From Calditrichia bacterium (lineage in GTDB: Bacteria; Calditrichota; Calditrichia; RBG-13-44-9; J075): a stretch of DNA of 64,000 bases. Below the pieces are notes generated by a model, which was not told where the DNA came from, searched no databases, and worked only from the letters and a program-made list of their open reading frames with translations. Both the position numbers and the translations under genes were made by a program. The DNA lies in contig JACKAP010000015.1 of NCBI GenBank assembly GCA_020635015.1, forward strand, positions 88,487 through 152,486, written 5' to 3'. Positions 8,366 through 16,670 of the stretch are shown piece after piece (the stretch's first letter is position 1; the number at the start of each line of letters is the position of its first letter).

Positions 8366-8854
8366 ATGAAAATCACCGTCATCGGCATGGGGAACGAACT
8401 GCTGAGTGATGACGGCGCCGGCATCTGCGCCGCCCGGCATTTGCAGACCATCTTTCAGGACCATCCCTGCGTTCACGTCGAGGCTTCCACCTGGGGCGGT
8501 TTCCGCTTCATCGACCTGCTTGCCGGTTATGATGCCGCCATCATCATCGATGCCATCCAGACCGGCCGGAAACCGGTTGGCTATATCCACCGGATGCATG
8601 CCGAAGCGTTGATTCATTCGGTGCGGATGATCTCTTTCCACGATATCAATTTTGCCACCGCGCTTTCGTTCGCCCGGGCGTTGGAGATCCCTATGCCGGA
8701 GGATATCACCGTTTTTGCCATTGAAGTGGCGGATATTCACACCATTTCCGAAAATCTGCATCCGCTGGTAATGAACGCCGTTGAGCGTTGTGTCGAGAAC
8801 GTCGTCAGCACCCTTAACGAAAAGTTCTCCCTGGCCAGCTATCCTTATGTTTGA
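8366..8854 (+). CDS. [NiFe]-hydrogenase maturation endopeptidase (HyaD/HycI family)
   Basis: The 162-aa protein opens with the family signature (VIGMGNELLSDDGAGI) and has an IIIDAIQTG aspartate strand and a conserved HD pair (ISFHDINFATAL). These residues coordinate the nickel of the hydrogenase precursor while the C-terminal tail of the large subunit is cut off. It is the first gene of the operon whose last gene (16671-18158) encodes a large subunit with exactly such a tail (28 residues after the DPCxxCxxH His), which is its obvious substrate. The next gene follows after 20 nt. Confidence 0.9.
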   Translation: MKITVIGMGNELLSDDGAGICAARHLQTIFQDHPCVHVEASTWGGFRFIDLLAGYDAAIIIDAIQTGRKPVGYIHRMHAEALIHSVRMISFHDINFATALSFARALEIPMPEDITVFAIEVADIHTISENLHPLVMNAVERCVENVVSTLNEKFSLASYPYV

Positions 8855-8874
8855 CGCTATTAAAGGAGTTACTG

Positions 8875-9402
8875 ATGCAAGAACAACATCCTTTGACCGC
8901 CCTGGAGGCACTGGGCATTGCCATCCGCACCGAATTGGACGCCCGGCAGCTCTATGACAACCTCGCCGGCCTCTGCGATGCCCCCCGCCTGCAGGAGCGT
9001 CTGTTCAATTTTTCCAAGACAGCCCACCAGCAGCAAAAATTGCTGGAGAAGACCTACCAGGAGATGTTCCCGGAGGCGGATCTGCAGTTGCCCACCAGCC
9101 AACTGCCGGTTGATATCGCCGACCGCGACAAATGCCAGCAGCAAACCCTGGCAAATGCATTGCGAATGGCGCTGGAGGTGGAAAAACGCAGCCGGGAGTT
9201 TTATCTGAAACAAGCGGAGGAAGCTGGTGATCCTTCCGGGCAGCGGATGTTCAGCACCCTGGCGAAAATTAAGTTTTCCCGGCTGATGATGCTGAGTGAA
9301 GAACTGGAAACGCTCGAAAAATACCCCGCCTATCACGAAGGTCACCCAAGCTGGGATGCCGAAAGCACTTTAAAAAAGACCAACATTAAACCGCGCAATT
9401 AA
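8875..9402 (+). CDS. Ferritin-like/rubrerythrin-like protein with incomplete metal site
   Basis: The ATG at 8875 follows AAAGGAG by 5 nt and is preferred over a TTG at 8851. The 175-aa, mostly helical product shows two rubrerythrin-like helical pairs (TELDARQLYDNL with HQQQKLLEK; EVEKRSREFYLKQAEE with AKIKFSRLMML). The second ExxH of each pair is altered: KTAH in the first, no His in the second. At most a partial di-iron site remains. Its place between the maturation protease and HdrC suggests a structural, electron-transfer or stress role tied to the hydrogenase, which is inference. Confidence 0.7.
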   Translation: MQEQHPLTALEALGIAIRTELDARQLYDNLAGLCDAPRLQERLFNFSKTAHQQQKLLEKTYQEMFPEADLQLPTSQLPVDIADRDKCQQQTLANALRMALEVEKRSREFYLKQAEEAGDPSGQRMFSTLAKIKFSRLMMLSEELETLEKYPAYHEGHPSWDAESTLKKTNIKPRN

Positions 9403-9420
9403 CTTGAGAGGATGGACATC

Positions 9421-10077
9421 ATGCGAATCGAAGATATTCAGGTACCCGGCAAACTCAGCAAAACCGAAACCGAACTGCGGGTGTCGTTCCTCGAACATGT
9501 CGGGATGATCCCGGGGGGAGAAAAGCTGAAAGCCTGCATCCAATGCGGCACCTGCACCGGCAGCTGCCCAGTATCCTACGCCATGGATATTCCTCCCCGG
9601 GAATTGATCGCCCTGTTCCGCGCCGGCGATCTGGAAACCATCTTCCGCAGCAATTCGATCTGGACCTGCGCCTCCTGCTATGCCTGCCAGGTGCGCTGCC
9701 CGGCGGCGATCAAAATCACCGACATCATCTACGCCCTGAAGCAGACCGCCATGGAGCGGAAGATCTATTCCCGCAAATTCCCGGTACATGCGATCTACAA
9801 CGCCTTCATGAAAAATATGCGGCGCTTCGGACGGCTCAATGAACCGCGGCTGATGACCTACTACTTCCTGATCTCCGGCTTCTGGAAGGCTTTTGCTTTC
9901 CTGCCCCTGGCTTTCCGGATGGCAGTTAAAGGCCGTCTGGATTACCGCGCATCCAAGATCAAGGATATCAAAAACCTGCGCAAGATCCTGAAGGCGGCAG
10001 AGCAACTCGACATGCCGGTGGAATACGAGGTGAAGCCTTATATGGAATCGGCGGTGGGGTATAAGGCGGTGGGGTGA
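9421..10077 (+). CDS. hdrC: Heterodisulfide reductase subunit C-like protein (HdrC)
   Basis: The 218-aa product carries two [4Fe-4S] motifs, CIQCGTCTGSCP and CASCYACQVRCP, in the N-terminal half, as HdrC does. In Hdr complexes HdrC passes electrons from the bifurcating flavin subunit HdrA to HdrB. The ATG at 9421 has the better distance to GAGAGG than the in-frame ATG at 9412. It is followed by hdrB after a 210-nt repeat-filled gap. The C-terminal third is basic and amphipathic without clear membrane helices. Confidence 0.9.
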   Translation: MRIEDIQVPGKLSKTETELRVSFLEHVGMIPGGEKLKACIQCGTCTGSCPVSYAMDIPPRELIALFRAGDLETIFRSNSIWTCASCYACQVRCPAAIKITDIIYALKQTAMERKIYSRKFPVHAIYNAFMKNMRRFGRLNEPRLMTYYFLISGFWKAFAFLPLAFRMAVKGRLDYRASKIKDIKNLRKILKAAEQLDMPVEYEVKPYMESAVGYKAVG

Positions 10078-10094
10078 GAGTGGGTGTTGGATAC

Positions 10095-10257
10095 TGTGTA
10101 ATTATGGAGAACCTTTGCATGGGGCATGGAGCATGGGGCATGGTGTAATACAGTGCGGGTGTCGGGACCTGCGCCTGTACAATCCGGCGCCATGCTCCAT
10201 GCCCCATGCGAAGGTTCTGCGGATTACGCAGTGCTCAGTCTGCGCGTTATTAAAAAT
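10095..10257 (+). repeat. MITE-like inverted-repeat element, copy B
   Basis: The element lies inside the operon between hdrC and hdrB. The arms contain catgggg, catggag, catgggg and catggtg units and their inverse (gccatgctccatgccccatgc). The core (tgtaatacagtgcgggtgtc and following) is the reverse complement of the core of copy A at 77-247 and collinear with copy D at 57658-57792. The right end (gcagtgctcagtctgcgcgtt) matches the right end of copy A. Being transcribed with the operon, it would fold as a long stem-loop. Confidence 0.8.
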
Positions 10258-10289
10258 TCACAAGGGGGAAAAAACTACGAGGTCACATC

Positions 10290-11195
10290 ATGCAATACAC
10301 TTACTATCCGGGCTGCAGTCTTCATTCCGCGCATAAGGGCTATGACGAATCCTGCAAGTCGGTGTTCGAGGCGCTGGGATGCAGCCTGCAGGAACTGCCC
10401 GACTGGAACTGCTGCGGCGCCACAATTTATATGTCGAACCGGGAGTTCACTTCTCTGGCGGTGGCGGCGCGCAATCTCGCCCTGGCGGAGGCGCAGCAGC
10501 AGGATTTGGTAGCGCCCTGCAGCGCCTGTTACCGGGTGCTGAACAAATCCAATCATTATTTCCATAATTCCGGGGAATTGCTGGAAAAAGTCAATGGCTG
10601 CCTGGCGGAAGCGGGACTGCACTACTGCGGCACGGTGCGGGTGCGCCATCCACTCGACGTGCTGATCAATGATGTCGGGCTGGAGATCATCCGCCACCAG
10701 GTCAAAAAGCCGCTCCACGGATTGAAGATCGCCAACTACTACGGCTGCCAGATTGTGCGACCGGAACACGTCTTCGACGATTGTGAGAATCCTATGACCA
10801 TGGACAATCTTTTCGAATCCCTGGGAGCAGAGAACGTCTACTTTCCCTTCAAGGTCAGTTGCTGCGGAGGAATGCTGATGACCACCACCGAAAACGTGGC
10901 ATTGCGCCTCAGCAAGGAGATCCTGGAAAATGCGCGGGAGAATGCGGCTGACTGCATCGTCACCACCTGCCCGCTCTGCCAGATGAATCTGGAAGCCTAC
11001 CAGCGGCGGATCAACCGGGTTTACGGCACCCGTCTGTCCATGCCCATCCTGTTTTTTACCCAGGTGATGGGCGTCGCCCTGGGGATCGATGAAAAACGTC
11101 TCGGGATCTCGCGGAATTTTTACCGCTGCGAGCGGCTGGAAACCATTGCCCGCTCGGCATCGGAAAGCCATTATGCAACTACGGTAAATGCCTAA
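10290..11195 (+). CDS. hdrB: Heterodisulfide reductase subunit B-like protein (HdrB)
   Basis: The 301-aa product has two CCG domains of the cysteine-rich type. The first reads YPGCSLHS, DWNCCGA, CSACY; the second YYGCQIV, SCCGG, TTCPLCQMN. In HdrB these motifs bind the non-cubane [4Fe-4S] clusters that reduce a disulfide. Methanogens use CoM-S-S-CoB; non-methanogens use unknown disulfides or protein thiols, so the substrate here is open. It starts at ATG 10290 after a purine-rich acgagg region and is followed after 104 nt by hdrA. Confidence 0.9.
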   Translation: MQYTYYPGCSLHSAHKGYDESCKSVFEALGCSLQELPDWNCCGATIYMSNREFTSLAVAARNLALAEAQQQDLVAPCSACYRVLNKSNHYFHNSGELLEKVNGCLAEAGLHYCGTVRVRHPLDVLINDVGLEIIRHQVKKPLHGLKIANYYGCQIVRPEHVFDDCENPMTMDNLFESLGAENVYFPFKVSCCGGMLMTTTENVALRLSKEILENARENAADCIVTTCPLCQMNLEAYQRRINRVYGTRLSMPILFFTQVMGVALGIDEKRLGISRNFYRCERLETIARSASESHYATTVNA

Positions 11196-11299
11196 TCCGA
11201 AATCGTTGAGGGCGGCCGGTAGCAGGGATGCGCCGCATGTTTTTCCAGGGATAGTTGCCGCCCGCTTTCAGCGAATTTCACAATTGCAGGAGTTACCCA

Positions 11300-14200
11300 A
11301 TGAGTCAGCAGGAGAAAATCGGGGTCTATATCTGCCATTGCGGCGTCAATATTTCCCAGAACGTACGGGTGGAAGATGTCGCCGCTGCGCTGAAAGATCA
11401 GCCCAATGTCGCCGTTGCTACGGCCTATAAATTTATGTGCTCCGATCCCGGGCAGAAGATGATCGAAGAAGACATTAAGACCAAAGGCCTGACCCGGGTG
11501 GTGGTGGCGGCCTGCTCGCCGCACATGCACGAGTTGACCTTCCGCAATGCCTGTGAACGGGCCGGCCTGAACCGCTATCTCTTCCAGATGGCCAATATCC
11601 GCGAGCACTGCGCCTGGGTGCACGATGATGTCGACCAGGCCACCCGCAAAGCCACCGCGCTGGTCAATGCCGCTATCCGCCGGGTTTATCACCAGATACC
11701 GCTCAGCCCGCGCCGGGCAAAGATCCATCCCGGCACCCTGATCGTGGGAGGCGGCATCGCCGGCATTCAGGCCGCGCTGGAGATCGGTGAATCCGGTAAC
11801 CCGGTCTACCTGGTCGAAAAGGAATCGACCATCGGGGGACAGATGGCCAAGTTCGACAAGACCTTTCCCACCCTGGACTGCGCCGCCTGTATCCTGACTC
11901 CCAAAATGGTCAGCGCCAGCCATCAGCCCAACATCGAGCTGATGAGCATGACGGAAGTGGAAAACATCAGCGGCTATGTGGGCAATTTTAAGGTGCAGGT
12001 GCGCCAGAAAGCCCGCTATGTCAGCGATAAGTGCACCTCCTGCGGCACCTGCATGGAAGTGTGCCCGGTGCGGGTGCCCAACTGGTTCGACGAGTTCACC
12101 CAGGAACGTACCGCCATCCACAAATCGTTCCCCCAGGCGGTGCCGAACACTTACGTGATCGATCGCCAGGAGCGTCCTCCCTGCATCGAAGCCTGCCCGA
12201 TCCGCCAGGAGGCGGCGGGTTACGTGGCGCTGATCCGCCAGGGCCGCTTCCACGAAGCCGCCCAATTGATCCATAAACGCAACCCCCTTTCGGTGGTCTG
12301 CGGGCGGGTGTGCTACCACCCCTGCGAAACCGAATGCAACCGCGGTCACGTGGATAAGCCGGTGGCGATCCAGCATCTGAAGCGTTTCGCCCTCGACTGG
12401 GAAATGGCCCATTACGGACCATTTCAGCCGCCGGAGATCACGGAGCGCCGCGAGGAAAAAATCGCCGTCATCGGCTCCGGCCCGGCCGGGCTGACCTGCG
12501 CCCATGATCTGGCCCTGAAGGGCTATAAGGTTACCATCTTCGAACAGCACTCGGTGCCGGGAGGGATGCTGGCGGTGGGCATTCCCGAATATCGCCTCCC
12601 CCGCAAATTGCTGAAGATGGAGATCGATTATATCAAGAAGATGGGGGTAGAGCTACACACCAACCTGAAGCTGGGAGCGGATTTTACGATCGAAGACCTG
12701 CGGGAAAAAGGCTATAAAGCGATCTTTATCGCCATCGGTGCGCACAAGAGCGTACGTCTGAACATCCCGGGAGAAGAGCTGGAAGGGGTGATTTCTGGGA
12801 TCGATTTCCTGCGCCGGGTAAACCTGGGCATCTCGCGCCAGGTAGGCAAACACGTGGCGGTGATCGGCGGAGGCAATACCGCTATCGACGCTGCCCGCAC
12901 CGCCCTGCGCTGCGGGGCGGAGAAGGTAACCATCCTCTACCGCCGCACCCGCCTGGAGATGCCCGCCTCTCAGGAAGAGATCGAAGATGCCGAGGCGGAA
13001 GGCATCCACATCGCCTATCTCACGGCACCGACCGAGGTGCTGTCGCGGAACGGTGACCGCCAGGTGCGGGGATTGAAATGCAACCGCATGCGCCTGGGCG
13101 AACCGGATTCCTCCGGCCGGCGGCGCCCGGTGCCCATCCCCCATTCCGAGTTCGAAATGGAGTTCGACACCATCATCCCGGCAGTCAGCCAGTCGCCGGA
13201 CACCGCCTGCCTTAACGGCAAATCAAACGTGCACCTGGACATGACCCGCTGGGATACCCTGAAGGTCAATCCCGAGACCCTGCAGACCAATCTGCCGGAC
13301 ATCTTCTCCGGCGGCGATGTCTATCTGGGACCTTCCACGGTAATCGCCTCCATGGGCAACGGCAAGCGGGCGGCAGAATCGATCGACAAATATCTCAACG
13401 GCCAGCCGCTGGCAGATTACACCACCCACATGGTGCGCCCCCAGGTGCTGCGCGGGGAAAGTTTCCGGCCCCATACTTATGCCCCGACCTACAAGGAAAC
13501 TCCCAAGGCAAACCGCATCAATCCGCCCAAGCGCAACCCGCTGGAACGGGTCAAAACCTTTGATGAGGTGGAACTGGGCTACAGTGAGGAACAGGCGATG
13601 GAGGAAGCGGCACGCTGCCTCAACTGCGGGGTGTGCGTGGAATGCCATGAATGTCAGCGGGTATGCGAGGCGGATGCGATCGACTATACGATGCAGGATA
13701 CCGTCAGAGAAATAGAAGTGGGACAGATCATCATCGCCACCGGTTATGAACTGTTCGACGCTTCGAAAATGGTGCGCTTTGGCTACGGCCGGTTCCCCAA
13801 CGTATACAGCGCCCTGGAGTTCGAGCGGATGCTCAGTTCCACTGGTCCCACCGGGGGGAAAATACGGTTAAAGAACGGCCGGCCTCCGCGGGCGGTGGGC
13901 ATCATCCACTGCGTCGGCTCCCGCGACGCCAACTACCATAAATACTGCTCGCGGGTGTGCTGCATGTATGCCATGAAGTTCGCCCACCTGGTGAAAGACC
14001 GCACCGATGCCGAGGTCTACCAATTCTACATCGATATGCGCGCCTACGGCAAAGGCTATGAGGAGTTCTACAACCGGATCCTGGAGGAAGGTGTCAACGT
14101 GATCCGCGGTAAGGTCGCCGGGGTGATCGAGGGAAAAACCGCCGACGGCGACAAATTCCTCAACATCAAATGTGAAGATACTCTGATCAGTAAATTCCGT

Positions 14201-14707
14201 GAGATCCCGGTGGACATGGTGGTACTATGCAACGCCATCCAGCCCGGGCGCACCGCGGAAGACCTGGCCCGGCGCTTCGGCCTCTCCCGCAGTCCTGACG
14301 GCTTCCTGCTGGAGAAGCATCCCAAGCTGGATCCCTTCTCCACCGCCACCGACGGCATCTACATCGCCGGTTGCGCCCAGGGCCCCAAAGACATTCCCGA
14401 CACCGTGGCCCAGGCCAGCGCCACCGCCGGGCGGGTGCTCTCGATGATCGCGCGTGGCGAGGTAGCCATCGACCCAATCCGCGCGGAGATTGACGAGCAG
14501 TATTGCAGCGGCTGCCGGATCTGCAACAACCTCTGCCCCTATCATGCCATCGATTTTATCGAGGAACGGAAAGTCTCAAGAGTGAACGAGGCCCTGTGCA
14601 AAGGCTGCGGCACCTGCGTGGCCGCCTGCCCGGCGGGGGCGATTACCGGGATGGGTTTCTCCGATGAACAGATCTATGCCGAGTTGGAGGGGGTGTTGGC
14701 GTTTTGA
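11300..14707 (+). CDS. hdrA: HdrA with inserted GltD/NfnB-like NAD(P)H-binding module
   Basis: Start is ATG 11300, 7 nt after GCAGGAG. The 1135-aa product is HdrA at both ends: residues 1-280 (FAD fold GGGIAG 150-155, CAAC 194-197, ferredoxin motif CTSCGTCMEVCP 245-256) and 771-1135 (CLNCGVC 773-779, ATGYELFD, two C-terminal [4Fe-4S] motifs from Cys1069 and Cys1100). Between them, residues ~285-715 form a complete glutamate-synthase-small-subunit-like module: cysteine-rich helical domain (Cys295-Cys346), FAD motif GSGPAG (392-397), NAD(P) motif GGGNTAID (523-530) and GGDVYLGPSTV. The insertion splits the internal ferredoxin domain of HdrA. HdrA is the bifurcating flavoprotein; the insert predicts NAD(P)H as an additional partner. 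Confidence 0.9.
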   Translation: MSQQEKIGVYICHCGVNISQNVRVEDVAAALKDQPNVAVATAYKFMCSDPGQKMIEEDIKTKGLTRVVVAACSPHMHELTFRNACERAGLNRYLFQMANIREHCAWVHDDVDQATRKATALVNAAIRRVYHQIPLSPRRAKIHPGTLIVGGGIAGIQAALEIGESGNPVYLVEKESTIGGQMAKFDKTFPTLDCAACILTPKMVSASHQPNIELMSMTEVENISGYVGNFKVQVRQKARYVSDKCTSCGTCMEVCPVRVPNWFDEFTQERTAIHKSFPQAVPNTYVIDRQERPPCIEACPIRQEAAGYVALIRQGRFHEAAQLIHKRNPLSVVCGRVCYHPCETECNRGHVDKPVAIQHLKRFALDWEMAHYGPFQPPEITERREEKIAVIGSGPAGLTCAHDLALKGYKVTIFEQHSVPGGMLAVGIPEYRLPRKLLKMEIDYIKKMGVELHTNLKLGADFTIEDLREKGYKAIFIAIGAHKSVRLNIPGEELEGVISGIDFLRRVNLGISRQVGKHVAVIGGGNTAIDAARTALRCGAEKVTILYRRTRLEMPASQEEIEDAEAEGIHIAYLTAPTEVLSRNGDRQVRGLKCNRMRLGEPDSSGRRRPVPIPHSEFEMEFDTIIPAVSQSPDTACLNGKSNVHLDMTRWDTLKVNPETLQTNLPDIFSGGDVYLGPSTVIASMGNGKRAAESIDKYLNGQPLADYTTHMVRPQVLRGESFRPHTYAPTYKETPKANRINPPKRNPLERVKTFDEVELGYSEEQAMEEAARCLNCGVCVECHECQRVCEADAIDYTMQDTVREIEVGQIIIATGYELFDASKMVRFGYGRFPNVYSALEFERMLSSTGPTGGKIRLKNGRPPRAVGIIHCVGSRDANYHKYCSRVCCMYAMKFAHLVKDRTDAEVYQFYIDMRAYGKGYEEFYNRILEEGVNVIRGKVAGVIEGKTADGDKFLNIKCEDTLISKFREIPVDMVVLCNAIQPGRTAEDLARRFGLSRSPDGFLLEKHPKLDPFSTATDGIYIAGCAQGPKDIPDTVAQASATAGRVLSMIARGEVAIDPIRAEIDEQYCSGCRICNNLCPYHAIDFIEERKVSRVNEALCKGCGTCVAACPAGAITGMGFSDEQIYAELEGVLAF

Positions 14708-14729
14708 AAGACGATGGCACGGAGATTTC

Positions 14730-14858
14730 ATGGCACACAGATTCCGCAGATTTGACAGATTTTCGCAGATTTTTTTCTGGTTGTTGGGTGTTGGGTGTTG
14801 GGTGTTGGGTGTTGAATCTGTGAAAATCTGTATAATCTGTGAAATCTGCGTGCCATTA
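14730..14858. repeat. Inverted cagatt-repeat element with a ttgggtg heptamer centre
   Basis: The left arm (tggcacacagattccgcagatttgacagatt) and right arm (aatctgtgaaaatctgtataatctgtgaaatctgcgtgcca) in tandem 9-10-nt units are inverse to each other. The centre holds four copies of ttgggtg (14784-14811). The element separates hdrA from mvhD within the operon. The open frame running through it is not a real N-terminus of MvhD. Confidence 0.85.
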
Positions 14859-14891
14859 AAAGCAATGAACCTGATTAAGATTGAGGATAAG

Positions 14892-15347
14892 ATGGAAGCG
14901 AACGCCGTAACTGCAAAAAGGCCGGAAGGGAAGGTAAACGGGCAGTTCGAGCCGAAGATCGTGGCGTTTTTATGCAACTGGTGCTCCTATGCCGGGGCGG
15001 ATCTGGCGGGGGTGTCGCGGCTGCCCTCCTCGCCGAACATCCGGGTGGTGCGCACCATGTGCTCCGGGCGGGTGGATCCGGCCTTCATCATGCGCGCCTT
15101 CACCCTGGGCGCCGACGGGGTGTTGATCGCCGGCTGCCATTTCGGCGACTGCCACTACATCGAAGGCAACTTCAAGACCATGCGCCGCTACGAGCTGCTC
15201 AAGCTGGTGCTGCGACGCTTCGGCATTGATGAGCGCCGGCTGCGCCTGGAATGGATCTCCGCCAGCGAAGCGGAAAAATTTGCCCGGATCAGCTTTGAGT
15301 TTACCGACCAGGTGCGGGAGCTGGGACCATTGCAGTTAAAAACTTAA
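14892..15347 (+). CDS. mvhD: Hydrogenase/Hdr linker iron-sulfur subunit (MvhD)
   Basis: The 151-aa product has the MvhD cysteine pattern: LCNWCSYAGAD, RTMCSGRVDP, AGCHFGDCHY. MvhD carries a [2Fe-2S] cluster and passes electrons from the hydrogenase MvhAG to HdrA. Translation is assigned to ATG 14892 with TGAGG 5 nt upstream; the longer open frame upstream runs through repeat DNA. It sits between hdrA and mvhG, as expected of its bridging role. Confidence 0.9.
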   Translation: MEANAVTAKRPEGKVNGQFEPKIVAFLCNWCSYAGADLAGVSRLPSSPNIRVVRTMCSGRVDPAFIMRAFTLGADGVLIAGCHFGDCHYIEGNFKTMRRYELLKLVLRRFGIDERRLRLEWISASEAEKFARISFEFTDQVRELGPLQLKT

Positions 15348-15352
15348 TTTCG

Positions 15353-15602
15353 GATAGGCGCTGCGCGCGTCATTGACCCTTCGGGTGTCATTGGCCCTTC
15401 GGGCGTCATTGGCCTGCGGCGTCATTAGGGCTTCGCCCGTCATTGGGTTCTCGGGGCTCATTTGTAATGTGGGTCTGACAAATAAAGAGAGTCACATGTG
15501 CAAACCTCAAGCCGCCCGAAGGGCTACTGACGCTCGGAGCGCCAATGACGCCGCAGGCCAATGACGCGCAGAGCGCCAATGACGCCCGAAGGGCCAATGA
15601 CA
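15353..15602. repeat. Two inverted arrays of mini-hairpins spaced by gtcattg heptamers
   Basis: Left array 15357-15450: short palindromes acccttcgggt, gcccttcgggc, gcctgcggc and gggcttcgccc separated by constant gtcattg or gtcatta. Right array 15513-15602 is in inverse orientation: gcccgaagggc, gctcggagc, gccgcaggc, gcgcagagcgc, gcccgaagggc, mostly separated by caatgac. Stem sequences differ from unit to unit but nearly always pair. The block lies in the operon between mvhD and mvhG. Open frames across it (repeating SLALRAS) are artefacts. Confidence 0.9.
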
Positions 15603-15659
15603 GATCAACGATCAACTTCAAAATCGGTATCGAAAATTATCAAGAACGGAGCAATCATC

Positions 15660-16658
15660 ATGTCAAAACCAAAACTGGCGCTTTATTGGGCGGCGGGATG
15701 CGGAGGGTGTGATATCGCGGTGCTGGATATCGAGGAGAAGATCCTCGATGTGGCGGATTTTTTCGACATCGTCTTCTGGCCCTGCGCGATGGATTTTAAA
15801 TACAGCGACGTGGAGGCGCTGGGCGAAAAGGAGATCGACCTCACCCTCTTCAACGGGGCGATCCGCACCTCGGAAAACCAGTACATGGCGGAACTGCTGC
15901 GGGAAAAAACCAAACTGCTGGTGGCCTTCGGCTCCTGCGCCATGGAAGGCTGCATTCCGGCGCTGTCGAATTTTTACGACAAGCAAGGCACTCTGGATTA
16001 CGCCTACCGCGACGCCCCCAGCGTCGATGCCGAGAGTCGGGGCACCTACCCGCAAACCCATACCGCGATGCCGGAAGGCGAAATCGAGATCCCGGAATTT
16101 TTCAATACGGTGAAATCGCTGGACCAGGTGGTGGCAGTCGATTACTACATCCCCGGCTGCCCGCCGCAATCGTTCCAGGTGCTGGGGGTGATCGAGGCGG
16201 TGATCGACATCCTGAAAACCGGCAAGCCCCTGCCGCCCAAAGGCGCGGTGCTGGGAGCCGGCGAAAAGACCTGCTGCGATGAATGTCCCCGGGAGCGCAA
16301 GGAGAAAAAGATCAAGCAGTTCTTCCGGCCGCATGAGATCATTCCCCGGGAAGACATCTGTTTACTCGACCAGGGAATTATCTGTCTGGGTCCGGCCACC
16401 CGCAGCGGCTGCGGAGCGCTGTGCGTACAGGCCAACATTCCCTGCCGCGGCTGCTACGGTCCGCCGCCCCAGGTGCAGGATCAGGGCGCCAAGATGATCG
16501 CCGCCCTCAGTTCGGTGATCGATGCGACGACGCCGGAAGAGACCCGCAAGATCATGGAAAAAATTGCCGACCCGCTGGGCACTTTCTACCGCTTTTCCAT
16601 GGCCCATTCCACGTTTAAGCGGGTTCAGCAGGAAGCAGCGGAAACCGTTGACGCTTAA
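15660..16658 (+). CDS. mvhG: [NiFe]-hydrogenase small subunit, F420-non-reducing/Mvh type (MvhG)
   Basis: The 332-aa product begins MSKPKLALYWAAGCGGCD, giving the proximal cluster CxxC (Cys14, Cys17). FGSCAMEGC and PGCPPQ supply further proximal-cluster cysteines. The C-terminal region (CCDECPRERKEKK, GPATRSGCGALC, PCRGCYGP) carries those of the other clusters. No Tat signal is present, so it is cytoplasmic, as in group 3c hydrogenases. The start at 15660 has an ACGGAG upstream and lies beyond the hairpin arrays. It works with the large subunit 12 nt downstream. Confidence 0.93.
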   Translation: MSKPKLALYWAAGCGGCDIAVLDIEEKILDVADFFDIVFWPCAMDFKYSDVEALGEKEIDLTLFNGAIRTSENQYMAELLREKTKLLVAFGSCAMEGCIPALSNFYDKQGTLDYAYRDAPSVDAESRGTYPQTHTAMPEGEIEIPEFFNTVKSLDQVVAVDYYIPGCPPQSFQVLGVIEAVIDILKTGKPLPPKGAVLGAGEKTCCDECPRERKEKKIKQFFRPHEIIPREDICLLDQGIICLGPATRSGCGALCVQANIPCRGCYGPPPQVQDQGAKMIAALSSVIDATTPEETRKIMEKIADPLGTFYRFSMAHSTFKRVQQEAAETVDA

Positions 16659-16670
16659 CCAACAGGTGAG

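Noticed and set aside
11192..12550. 452-codon minus-strand open frame antisense to hdrA
   Set aside because: hdrA has unmistakable cluster and flavin motifs on the plus strand; the antisense frame has no motif, no ribosome-binding site and shadow-type composition (Gly/His/Asp-rich).
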